From the NCBI GenBank assembly GCA_937901025.1, contig CALCGR010000105.1:1-7477 (forward strand): a stretch of DNA of 7,477 bases, written 5' to 3'. Every line of letters starts with the position of its first letter. Position 1 is the first letter of the stretch. This stretch comes from an uncultured Bacteroidales bacterium. GTDB taxonomy: Bacteria > Bacteroidota > Bacteroidia > Bacteroidales > Paludibacteraceae. Below are positions 1-6,810 of this stretch, piece by piece. The notes under the pieces were generated by a model, which was not told the origin of the DNA, ran no database searches, and was given only the letters and a program-made list of their open reading frames with translations. Both the position numbers and the translations under genes were made by a program.

Positions 1-8
1 AAAATGCT

Positions 9-941
9 ATGGGGAGCCAACTGAGAATCATCTATATGGGAACCCCCGACTTCGCAGTAGCGGGATTGCAGACACTCGTCGAAAACGGTTACCAAGTGGT
101 AGCCGTCGTCACCATGCCCGACAAACCTGCCGGAAGAGGGTACCAACTCCAATATTCACCCGTCAAACAATATGCCCTCGAGCATCAGATTGACGTCCTC
201 CAACCCGAGAAACTCAAGGACCCCGACTTCGTCACACAACTCGCCTCCTATAAGGCTGACTTACAGGTCGTTGTGGCCTTCCGTATGCTCCCCGAAATCG
301 TGTGGGCAATGCCCCGTTTAGGCACCTTCAACCTGCACGCTTCCTTACTGCCCCAATACCGCGGAGCCGCACCCATCCAATGGGCGGTCATCAATGGCGA
401 AAAACAAACCGGCGTCACTACGTTTATGCTTAAGCACGAGATCGATACCGGGAATATCATCCTCCAGGAAAAGATAGAAATCGGTGACGACGAAAACGTG
501 GGTAGCGTACACGACCGATTGATGGAATTAGGCAAAAACGTCATCCTGCGCACCGTCAAACTCATCGACGAATGCGACCAAAAACACATCGCCTTGCCTA
601 CTACCGAACAACCGCAAGCCGACGACCTCAAACCCGCACCGAAGATCTTCAAAGAGACCTGCCAAATCGACTTTAATCAGTCGTGCGAACAGATCCATAA
701 CTTCGTGCGCGGACTCAGCCCCTACCCCTGCGCATGGGCTAACCTGACCATCAACAACACCCTGTACGAAAACGTCAAAATCTACCACGTCACAGCGCAC
801 CCTACCCCCCTACCCCCCTACCCCCCTACTCTCCTTTCCGTCCGCTGTGCGGACGGCTGGATCGAGATCGACGAGCTTCAGCTACCCGGCAAGAAACGCA
901 TGGACGCCAAAGCCTTACTCAATGGTTTACGAGCTCATTGA
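9..941 (+). CDS. fmt: Methionyl-tRNA formyltransferase
   Basis: This cytoplasmic enzyme transfers a formyl group from 10-formyltetrahydrofolate to the amino group of initiator Met-tRNA. The 310-residue product has the usual family length. The N-terminal MGTPDFAV fold start is at residues 10-17, and the flexible tRNA-contact loop (PDKPAGRG, 37-44) follows. The catalytic triad is visible as Asn108 and His110 in FNLHASLLP and Asp146 in HEIDTGN, matching E. coli Asn106, His108 and Asp144. A C-terminal OB-like domain runs from about residue 207 and ends in the conserved GKKRM (294-298). The start at 9 leaves five residues before the conserved RIIYMGTP. The frame is open to the window edge, so a slightly earlier start cannot be excluded. 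The 3' end overlaps the HD-domain gene by 20 nt, which suggests one transcript. Oddly, residues 264-275 (Pro-rich) are encoded by an octamer repeat where homologues have an ordinary inter-strand segment. Identity is near certain. Confidence 0.97.
   Translation: MGSQLRIIYMGTPDFAVAGLQTLVENGYQVVAVVTMPDKPAGRGYQLQYSPVKQYALEHQIDVLQPEKLKDPDFVTQLASYKADLQVVVAFRMLPEIVWAMPRLGTFNLHASLLPQYRGAAPIQWAVINGEKQTGVTTFMLKHEIDTGNIILQEKIEIGDDENVGSVHDRLMELGKNVILRTVKLIDECDQKHIALPTTEQPQADDLKPAPKIFKETCQIDFNQSCEQIHNFVRGLSPYPCAWANLTINNTLYENVKIYHVTAHPTPLPPYPPTLLSVRCADGWIEIDELQLPGKKRMDAKALLNGLRAH
803..826. repeat. Tandem octamer TACCCCCC x3 inside fmt; G-quadruplex motif on minus strand
   Basis: Three perfect head-to-tail copies of TACCCCCC fill these positions, flanked by CCC at 800-802 and TA at 827-828. 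The minus strand therefore reads G6-TA-G6-TA-G6-TA-G3, a textbook four-run G-quadruplex motif on the template strand of fmt. In the fmt frame the tract encodes a Pro/Leu/Tyr-rich stretch around residues 265-273. Read as C-rich, the unit has no stop codon in any frame; its complement contains TAG. Because the unit is 8 nt, a copy-number change shifts the frame. The conserved fmt 3' end is still in frame after the tract, so the gene as given is intact. Confidence 0.9.
838..856. other. GC-rich perfect inverted repeat (8-bp stem, 3-nt loop) within fmt
   Basis: CCGTCCGC (838-845) and GCGGACGG (849-856) are perfect inverted copies around the loop TGT. The hairpin begins 11 nt after the last C of the octamer tract. 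It is coding sequence for the conserved region around CADGW, so it may be only a by-product of codon choice. A stable mRNA stem just after a C-rich slippery tract is nevertheless the layout expected of a recoding or pausing site. No T-run follows, so it does not look like a terminator. Confidence 0.5.
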
Positions 942-1467
942 TAAATATTACCACGACTTGCCGGAACTAAGGCATATCCTCGTCACCCACAGCGAACAGG
1001 TGCGGGACCGCTCCTTACGTATCATCGACCTGCATCCCGAATGGGAGGTGGACCGTAACTTCGTAGCCGAAGCCGCGATGCTGCACGATATCGGTATCCT
1101 CTACTGCAACGCACCTAAGATATATTGTACGGGCGCACACGCGTATATAGAACACGGATTCCTCGGTGCCGAACTCTTGCGGAAAGAGGGACTACCCCGT
1201 CACGCACTCGTGGCGGAACGCCATACCGGGTCCGGGATCTCCATCGAACAAGTCATACGGGAATCCCTCCCCGTCCCCGAACGGGATTATATCCCCGTCA
1301 GCCTCGAGGAGAAAATCATCTGCTATGCGGATAAGTTCTACTCCAAATCGCACTTAGGCGAAGAAGTGGAACTCAGTAAGATTCGCTATAACATTTGGAA
1401 ATATGGTCACGACGCCATCTTGCGCTGGGACAGCCTATCGGAACTGATGGGTGAAACCAATCGATAA
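922..1467 (+). CDS. HD-domain (HDIG-like) metal-dependent phosphohydrolase, substrate unknown
   Basis: A 181-residue soluble protein of the HD superfamily, which hydrolyses phosphoester bonds with histidine/aspartate-bound metals. The expected metal ligands are present: His23 (THSEQV), His55-Asp56 (MLHDIGI), His78, His101 (ERHTG) and Asp137 (CYADKF). The text resembles an uncharacterised Bacteroides HD protein with the same LLRKEGLPRHALVAERHTG-type core. The start at 922 is chosen because homologues begin just before the DKYY segment; the frame also runs open upstream to ATG 847 and beyond. That start lies inside fmt, with a 20-nt overlap and no clear Shine-Dalgarno site, so translational coupling to fmt is likely. 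The 3' end overlaps the convergent DUF3078 gene by 33 nt. Fold confidence is high. A nucleotide or nucleotide-derived substrate is only a guess. Confidence 0.9.
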   Translation: MVYELIDKYYHDLPELRHILVTHSEQVRDRSLRIIDLHPEWEVDRNFVAEAAMLHDIGILYCNAPKIYCTGAHAYIEHGFLGAELLRKEGLPRHALVAERHTGSGISIEQVIRESLPVPERDYIPVSLEEKIICYADKFYSKSHLGEEVELSKIRYNIWKYGHDAILRWDSLSELMGETNR

Positions 1468-2598
1468 GAACTCCTTAAACTGCATCTTCGCTTTCTCGTC
1501 ACCCTCTAAGATAATCGTGTTATCATAACGGGGGTGTAACGTCACACGCGCCGATAAGAACCGATTGATAATAAAATTCGCATTCACCTCCAAGTCAATC
1601 TCTACCCGCCGATAGTTCGTGTACATGTAAAAACGCGTATCTAACAAAAACTCACGCACGGGCTTCCATAGATAATCCAACCGAACGGACGAACCTACTT
1701 CGCTGAGCAGATTTTGCCCCGTCTCTATACCGAAATCATTCGGATTGGTTTGACCCGTCTTCCATACATACACCAACTTATACGCCAGCGGGTTGATAAC
1801 AATACTCAATCCTTGTACCGGCCTAAAATCCAGACCGACGGCCAGGTTCATACGGATAGGCGACGCAAAAGCCGTCTTCATCTCATTCGAGTTCTCGCGA
1901 TACGTCGGTAGTAGATTCATCATATACTCCCCCGACACAATGGCGTTCATATTCTGATAAAACTCATAACCCGCCTTCGTATATAACCTAAAATAATCCT
2001 CCGTCGTATTCACCTTATGACACGTGTCCCCGCTGATGGTCGAGAACCCACCACGCCATTCGCCACTGTTCTGCCACGTAAACTTATCCGACTGATAATT
2101 AATATACCCTTGCGCTATCGCCAACATCGCGAAACTCGTGTTACCGCCCTGATACCAGTTAGGCGACACATAGTTCTGGGTCATCTGCAACATCACCGTA
2201 GCCCCTTTGCGCCAAGGCGAATGGTAGTTGCGTATCGCTAACAACACATCCTCCCTATCCTGCTCCTCATCCTTAATCCACGACTTCTCTATCGCTATCC
2301 TCGCTACTGCGGGGGGCAGATACACAATGTCCTTATTGATGGTCTTCAACGAGTCTAATAAGATCGAGTCCTGTCGTATCGAATCCAATCGATGTTGCTC
2401 CGCAATCGCCAGTTGAAAAACCGAGTCATTCTCATAAATCCGCTGCGCTTGCTGAGTTAACAAATCCATAAGATACTCATCCATATTAACCGTATTCACC
2501 AAATCTTGCGGGTGAATCGTATCCGGATACGTATATACATTTTGTGCTGCCGCAAAGACAGCACAAAACAGCATCCATATAATACTTTTAACTCTCAA
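1435..2598 (-). CDS. DUF3078-like outer-membrane beta-barrel protein
   Basis: A 387-residue exported protein with no known function. Residues 1-19 form a signal peptide: basic RVK, hydrophobic IIWMLFCAVF, then AAAQ. Residues about 40-90 are polar and helical, with repeated DSI/DSL units (LDSIRQDSILLDSL). From about 125 to the end the pattern fits the Bacteroidota DUF3078 family: SPWRKGATVMLQ, then NWYQGGNTSF, alternating aromatic beta strands, and a final QFKEFLSIGF block. It ends HQFR, one residue past the aromatic position usual for barrel C-termini. The start is TTG at 2598. It is the only start candidate between the lgt stop and ATG 2574 in this frame, and the ATG would remove the basic n-region. 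The gene lies 15 nt after lgt, in the same frame with one TGA between. Family assignment is from memory of the pattern and moderately sure; the outer-membrane location is inferred. Confidence 0.85.
   Translation of the reverse strand: MRVKSIIWMLFCAVFAAAQNVYTYPDTIHPQDLVNTVNMDEYLMDLLTQQAQRIYENDSVFQLAIAEQHRLDSIRQDSILLDSLKTINKDIVYLPPAVARIAIEKSWIKDEEQDREDVLLAIRNYHSPWRKGATVMLQMTQNYVSPNWYQGGNTSFAMLAIAQGYINYQSDKFTWQNSGEWRGGFSTISGDTCHKVNTTEDYFRLYTKAGYEFYQNMNAIVSGEYMMNLLPTYRENSNEMKTAFASPIRMNLAVGLDFRPVQGLSIVINPLAYKLVYVWKTGQTNPNDFGIETGQNLLSEVGSSVRLDYLWKPVREFLLDTRFYMYTNYRRVEIDLEVNANFIINRFLSARVTLHPRYDNTIILEGDEKAKMQFKEFLSIGFTHQFR
2518..2568. other. Cluster of dyads in the 5' coding end of the DUF3078 gene
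   Basis: CGTATCCGGATACG (2518-2531) is a perfect 14-bp palindrome, followed by the 8-bp palindrome GTATATAC (2531-2538). A 10-bp perfect inverted repeat comes next: TTTTGTGCTG (2540-2549) and CAGCACAAAA (2559-2568) with a 9-nt loop. On the mRNA the hairpin starts about 30 nt after the proposed TTG start. It could modulate initiation or early elongation, or the dyads could be chance within signal-peptide codons. No function is claimed. Confidence 0.45.
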
Positions 2599-2640
2599 AC
2601 TAGACGGCTTCTTTCAACTTTCAACTTTAAACTTTAAACT
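2585..2640. repeat. Heptamer repeat array at the lgt/DUF3078 junction
   Basis: On the minus strand, after AG, there are two TTTAAAG and two TTGAAAG units (2638 down to 2611). A 12-nt spacer (2610-2599) follows, then TTGAGAG and TTAAAAG (2598-2585). The first block encodes the lgt C-terminus, and its last unit supplies the lgt TGA stop. The second block begins exactly at the proposed TTG start of the DUF3078 gene and encodes its basic n-region. The first four units are unmistakable. The last two are degenerate and less certain, though TTGAGAG is identical to the unit of the array at 7436-7477. Confidence 0.8.
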
Positions 2641-3483
2641 ATGAATAACCAGGTACACTCCCCATACAATGAGCGGAATCGACAGCACCTGCCCTTGATT
2701 GAGGAAGAAATTATCTTCAAAAGCCTCCTGATTAAACTTAATAAACTCTAACCCGAACCGCGTCACAAAGACGATAATCAGGAACACGCCTAATAGCAGT
2801 CCCGTGCGTTTATACGCATCGAACTTCCAATACAGTATCCACGTCACGATCCCTGCTACAATACAATAGATCATCTCGTAAATCTGCGTCGGATGACAAG
2901 GTACCGTCTGACCGTCCCTTACGAAGATGAATCCCCAAGGCATCGTCGTGGGCTCACCGTAGATCTCCGAGTTCATCAGGTTCCCGAAGCGTATCAGCGT
3001 CGCCGTGATACATACGCCCAGCACCAACCGGTCTAATATCCACACGAGCGAGGTATGGAACTCCGGCCGCTTACTAAAGTGTTTCTTATTCAGTAGCCAC
3101 GAAGCGATAATCAAACCTATCGCTCCTCCGTGCGAACTCAGTCCGCCTTCCCATATCCTCAGTAACGCTAACGGATGCTCGATATACGGATTGCGGTAGT
3201 GGATATTCCACGCCAACAGTTGTATCGGGTCATTGCTCCAATGCCACTCGTAAAACCAACAGTGGCCTACCCTCGCACCGATGATCACTCCCAGCGTCAT
3301 CCACCAGAAGATCTTCTCCGCCCAGTCCTTCGGACAGCCCTCGTGGTTATATACCTTCACCTGCACCAGGTAACATAAGTAGATACCCAACGCCCATAGC
3401 AGTCCGTACCACCTCACCCCGCCATCTCCGATATGGAAAATCACGGGATCTACGTTCCAAGTGATATATAACAAATTATGCAT
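2614..3483 (-). CDS. lgt: Prolipoprotein diacylglyceryl transferase
   Basis: Inner-membrane enzyme that transfers diacylglycerol from phosphatidylglycerol to the lipobox cysteine thiol of prolipoproteins, the first step of lipoprotein maturation. The 289-residue protein shows several hydrophobic segments (about 23-43, 60-78, 119-131, 146-164, 204-219, 228-245, 266-282). Signature residues are His118 in GGLSSHGGAIG (E. coli His103), Arg165 and Asn168 in RFGNLMNSE (E. coli Arg143/Asn146), HPTQIYE at 197-203 and Arg242 (E. coli Arg239). The start at 3483 is preferred over ATG 3504: it gives the usual Bacteroidales N-terminus (MHNLLYITWN) and forms TAATG with the secA stop, sharing one base, which suggests translational coupling. 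The last eight residues (SLKFKVES) and the TGA stop come from a heptamer repeat rather than family sequence. Identity is near certain. Confidence 0.97.
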   Translation of the reverse strand: MHNLLYITWNVDPVIFHIGDGGVRWYGLLWALGIYLCYLVQVKVYNHEGCPKDWAEKIFWWMTLGVIIGARVGHCWFYEWHWSNDPIQLLAWNIHYRNPYIEHPLALLRIWEGGLSSHGGAIGLIIASWLLNKKHFSKRPEFHTSLVWILDRLVLGVCITATLIRFGNLMNSEIYGEPTTMPWGFIFVRDGQTVPCHPTQIYEMIYCIVAGIVTWILYWKFDAYKRTGLLLGVFLIIVFVTRFGLEFIKFNQEAFEDNFFLNQGQVLSIPLIVWGVYLVIHSLKFKVES

Positions 3484-6400
3484 TACTCCAATCGCCCGTG
3501 ACATTGTTTGTACTTCTTACCCGATCCGCACGGACACGGGTCATTCGGACGCGGTTTCTTATCTACGCGGATAGGCTCCGGACGGGCTTGTTCACGCGTG
3601 TCTCGCGAGGCCGCAGCGGCTTGACCGCTGGCTTGCGCTGCCCGTTGTACGGCATCTTTCTGCGTACGATAACGACTGTAATCCGAACGCTGCTGAGCCG
3701 CTGCCTGCTGTACGCCCTGCGGCGCCTGCGTCGGGATCTGCCCGCGGAGGAGGATAGCAATCGCACGGCGATTGAAACTATCGAGCATCTGCTGGAAGAT
3801 ATTAAACGACTCTAACTTATAAATCAACAGCGGGTCTTTCTGCTCGTACGAGGCGTTCTGTACACTCTGCTTCAAGTCGTCCAACTGACGCAGATGCTCC
3901 TTCCATTCATCGTCAATGACATACAGGATCATCCGTTTCTCAAACTCCTTGACCACCAGTTTACTCTCCGTCTCCGCAGCCTCCTTGAGGTTGATGGCGA
4001 TGTTATACACTTTCTTTCCATCCGTAATCGGTACCAGGATATTCTCGTACATCGCCCCCTTCTCCTTATATACGTTCTGTATCACAGGATTGGCTACGGT
4101 CATCAGCTTATCCATCCGCCGCTTAAACGTCTCAATAGCCGCTTGCGCCAGCATATCTACGAGCTTATCCGTCTTCGTGTTATGCAACGTGTCCTCATCA
4201 AACGGCACCTCCATGGCAAACACTTGCATCACCTCAAACCCGAGGTTCTCATAATCCATCGTATCCCTTGCGGTCTGGATGATACCCTCCGCCGTGTCGT
4301 AAATCATATTCGTGATATCTACGCCAATACGCTCACCCATCAACGCGTGACGACGCTTAGCGTAAATCAGGTTACGCTGCTGGTTCATCACATCGTCGTA
4401 TTCGATGAGTCGCTTACGGATACCGAAGTTATTCTCCTCCACTTTCTTCTGGGCACGCTCAATCGAGTTCGATATCATCTGATGCTCAATCATCTCACCC
4501 TCTTGGAAACCCATTCGGTCCATCAGACCTGCGATACGCTCCGAACCGAACATTCGCATCAAATCGTCCTCCAAGCTCACGTAGAACACACTCGAACCCG
4601 GATCCCCTTGACGACCGGAACGACCACGTAATTGCCTATCTACACGACGGCTCTCATGCCGCTCCGTACCGATGATAGCCAGACCGCCGGCCTCCTTCAC
4701 TTCCGCCGTCAACTTGATATCCGTACCACGACCGGCCATGTTCGTGGCAATCGTCACTACGCCCTTGCGTCCAGCCTCGGCTACTACCTCCGCCTCGTGC
4801 TGGTGCAACTTAGCATTCAGCACCTGACAGTTGATATGCCTTAAGTCTAGCATACGCTTCAGTAGTTCACTGATCTCTACCGATGTCGTACCTACCAGTA
4901 CCGGCCTGCCTTCGTCGCGCAACCTGACAATCTCGTCAATGACCGCATTGTATTTCTCGCGTTTCGTGCGGTAGATACGGTCATTCATATCCTCCCTCGC
5001 AATCGGACGGTTCGTCGGGATAACCACTACATCCAACTTGTAAATATTCCAGAACTCTCCCGCTTCCGTCTCCGCCGTACCGGTCATACCGGCCAGCTTA
5101 TTGTACATGCGGAAATAGTTCTGCAACGTGATCGTCGCAAACGTCTGCGTAGCGCCCTCTACCTTCACGTTCTCCTTAGCCTCTACCGCCTGATGCAGAC
5201 CATCCGACCAACGACGACCCTCCATGATACGGCCCGTCTGCTCGTCTACGATCTTCACCTCGTTGTTATCAATGATATAATCTACGTCTTTCTCAAAGAG
5301 CGTATACGCCTTGAGCAACTGGTGCACCGTATGTACGCGCTCGGACTTAATGGCGTAGTTAGACAATATCTCGTCTTTCTTCTGCTGCTTCACTTCCGCC
5401 GAGAGCGAACTATCCTGCTCCACCTCCGCGATCTCACTGCCTACATCCGGCAATACGAAGAACTGCGGGTCCTCCGTGTTCCCCGTCAAGGTATCAATAC
5501 CCTTATCCGTCAACTCTATCGTCTTGTTCTTCTCGTCGATAACGAAATACAACGGATCGGTCGCTACGTGCATGTTCTTCTCGTTCTCCTGCAAGTAAAA
5601 CTCTTCCGTCTTTTGCAGTCTCACCTTATTACCGGTCTCACTCAGGAACTTAATCAGCGCCTTGTTCTTCGGCATACCCTTGAACGAGCGGAACAGAGCC
5701 AATTCACCCGCCTCGCGCTCTTTCTCGTCGGCACTGCCCATCTTCGTCTTTGCCTCCGTCAGGTACTGGGTCGTCAACGACTGTTGCGACCTTACCAGCA
5801 ACTCTACCCTGTGCTTATACTCATCGTAGAACTGCTCCTCATCCTTCGGTACGGGACCACTGATGATGAGCGGTGTACGGGCATCGTCAATCAGCACCGA
5901 GTCCACCTCATCCACGATGGCGAAGTTATGTCCTCTCTGCACTAAGTCCAGCGGCGAGATCGCCATGTTATCACGCAGATAGTCGAAACCGAACTCGTTG
6001 TTCGTTCCAAACGTGATATCGCACGCATACGCTCTTCTGCGCTCATCGGAATTAGGCTTATGCTTATCGATACAATCCACCGTCAGGCCGTGGAACATAT
6101 AGATCGGTCCCATCCACTCGGAGTCACGTTTCGCTAAGTAATCGTTCACCGTCACGATATGTACTCCTTCGTGCGTCAAGGCATTCAGGAACACCGGCAA
6201 CGTAGCCACTAACGTCTTACCTTCACCGGTAGCCATCTCGGCTATCTTACCTTGGTGCAGGACAACGCCGCCGAATAACTGCACGTCATAGTGAATCATA
6301 TCCCATGTTATCTCGTTTCCTCCGGCAGTCCAGTGGTTATGGTAGATTGCTTTGTCGCCGTCTATATCCACAAAGTCGAATCGCTCGTCGGCAGCCAGGT

Positions 6401-6809
6401 CGCGGTCCATTTGAGTAGCGGTTACGACCACGTCCTCGTTCTGAGCAAATCGGCGGGCGGTGGACTTAACGATGGCATAGGCTTCCGGCAGGATTTCGTC
6501 CAGCACTTGTTTATAACTCTCTTGGATATCTTTTTCGATTTTATCCACTTCGTTATACACTTTCTCGCGTTGGTCAATCTCCAGGACTTCTATGCCGGCT
6601 TTGAGTTCCGCGATGCGGGCTTTTTTATCCTTGACGCGGTCTTGGATTTGCTGCATCAGGGCCTGACTCCGTGCACGGAGTTGGTCGTTATCTAACTGAT
6701 CAATCTGCTCGTAAGCAGTTTTGATTTGCTCTACATAAGGCTGAATTTCCTTCATGTCTCTTTGTGCCTTATTTCCAAAGAGTGAACTGATGATACTAAT
6801 AAAGCTCAT
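3483..6809 (-). CDS. secA: Protein translocase ATPase SecA
   Basis: Motor ATPase that pushes preproteins through SecYEG. The 1108-residue length is typical of Bacteroidota SecA and longer than the ~900 of E. coli. Seen in order: an N-terminal helical region with a charged insertion (60-100), Walker A MATGEGKT (192-199), Walker B DEVD (300-303), the preprotein-binding region within about 320-550, MTGTAETEAGEFW (575-587), the second motor domain with AGRGTDI (692-698) and the arginine-finger block RGRSGRQGD (728-736), then helical scaffold and wing (about 780-1020). A Gln/Ala-rich disordered linker (about 1025-1085) leads to the zinc motif CPCGSGKKYKQCH, with Cys1092, Cys1094, Cys1103 and His1104, which in other SecAs binds SecB or ribosomes. 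ATG 6809 lies one base after the permease stop, with no Shine-Dalgarno site but an A/T-rich leader. No defects were seen. Confidence 0.99.
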   Translation of the reverse strand: MSFISIISSLFGNKAQRDMKEIQPYVEQIKTAYEQIDQLDNDQLRARSQALMQQIQDRVKDKKARIAELKAGIEVLEIDQREKVYNEVDKIEKDIQESYKQVLDEILPEAYAIVKSTARRFAQNEDVVVTATQMDRDLAADERFDFVDIDGDKAIYHNHWTAGGNEITWDMIHYDVQLFGGVVLHQGKIAEMATGEGKTLVATLPVFLNALTHEGVHIVTVNDYLAKRDSEWMGPIYMFHGLTVDCIDKHKPNSDERRRAYACDITFGTNNEFGFDYLRDNMAISPLDLVQRGHNFAIVDEVDSVLIDDARTPLIISGPVPKDEEQFYDEYKHRVELLVRSQQSLTTQYLTEAKTKMGSADEKEREAGELALFRSFKGMPKNKALIKFLSETGNKVRLQKTEEFYLQENEKNMHVATDPLYFVIDEKNKTIELTDKGIDTLTGNTEDPQFFVLPDVGSEIAEVEQDSSLSAEVKQQKKDEILSNYAIKSERVHTVHQLLKAYTLFEKDVDYIIDNNEVKIVDEQTGRIMEGRRWSDGLHQAVEAKENVKVEGATQTFATITLQNYFRMYNKLAGMTGTAETEAGEFWNIYKLDVVVIPTNRPIAREDMNDRIYRTKREKYNAVIDEIVRLRDEGRPVLVGTTSVEISELLKRMLDLRHINCQVLNAKLHQHEAEVVAEAGRKGVVTIATNMAGRGTDIKLTAEVKEAGGLAIIGTERHESRRVDRQLRGRSGRQGDPGSSVFYVSLEDDLMRMFGSERIAGLMDRMGFQEGEMIEHQMISNSIERAQKKVEENNFGIRKRLIEYDDVMNQQRNLIYAKRRHALMGERIGVDITNMIYDTAEGIIQTARDTMDYENLGFEVMQVFAMEVPFDEDTLHNTKTDKLVDMLAQAAIETFKRRMDKLMTVANPVIQNVYKEKGAMYENILVPITDGKKVYNIAINLKEAAETESKLVVKEFEKRMILYVIDDEWKEHLRQLDDLKQSVQNASYEQKDPLLIYKLESFNIFQQMLDSFNRRAIAILLRGQIPTQAPQGVQQAAAQQRSDYSRYRTQKDAVQRAAQASGQAAAASRDTREQARPEPIRVDKKPRPNDPCPCGSGKKYKQCHGRLE

Positions 6810-6810
6810 A

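Noticed and set aside
847..921. Upstream ATG for the HD gene, adding 25 residues
   Set aside because: The extra residues are an out-of-frame reading of conserved fmt codons and are absent from remembered homologues; ATG 922 fits the family N-terminus.
2311..2316. G6 homopolymer in the DUF3078 gene as a slippage site
   Set aside because: A single run of six encoding two prolines; too short and isolated to argue for contingency behaviour.
2536..2545. Possible Bacteroidota -7 box (TAnnTTTG-like) on the plus strand
   Set aside because: The match is imperfect, no matching upstream TTTG element is spaced correctly, and no plus-strand gene lies downstream.
3484..3504. Earlier ATG for lgt at 3504
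   Set aside because: It would add seven residues read from secA codons. ATG 3483 matches homologues and makes the TAATG junction.
3614..3630. 6-bp inverted repeat (CAGCGG/CCGCTG) in the SecA linker codons
   Set aside because: Short, and expected from the Gln/Ala-rich GC-biased codons; no T-run or gene boundary supports a terminator or regulator.
3894..4631. 245-codon open frame on the plus strand opposite secA
   Set aside because: It is antisense to highly conserved SecA sequence, has biased low-complexity composition rich in Leu, His and Arg, and resembles no known family. It is explained by the codon bias of the opposite strand.
5193..5945. 250-codon open frame on the plus strand opposite secA
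   Set aside because: Another antisense shadow of secA; Leu/Arg-rich with no recognisable domain or start context.
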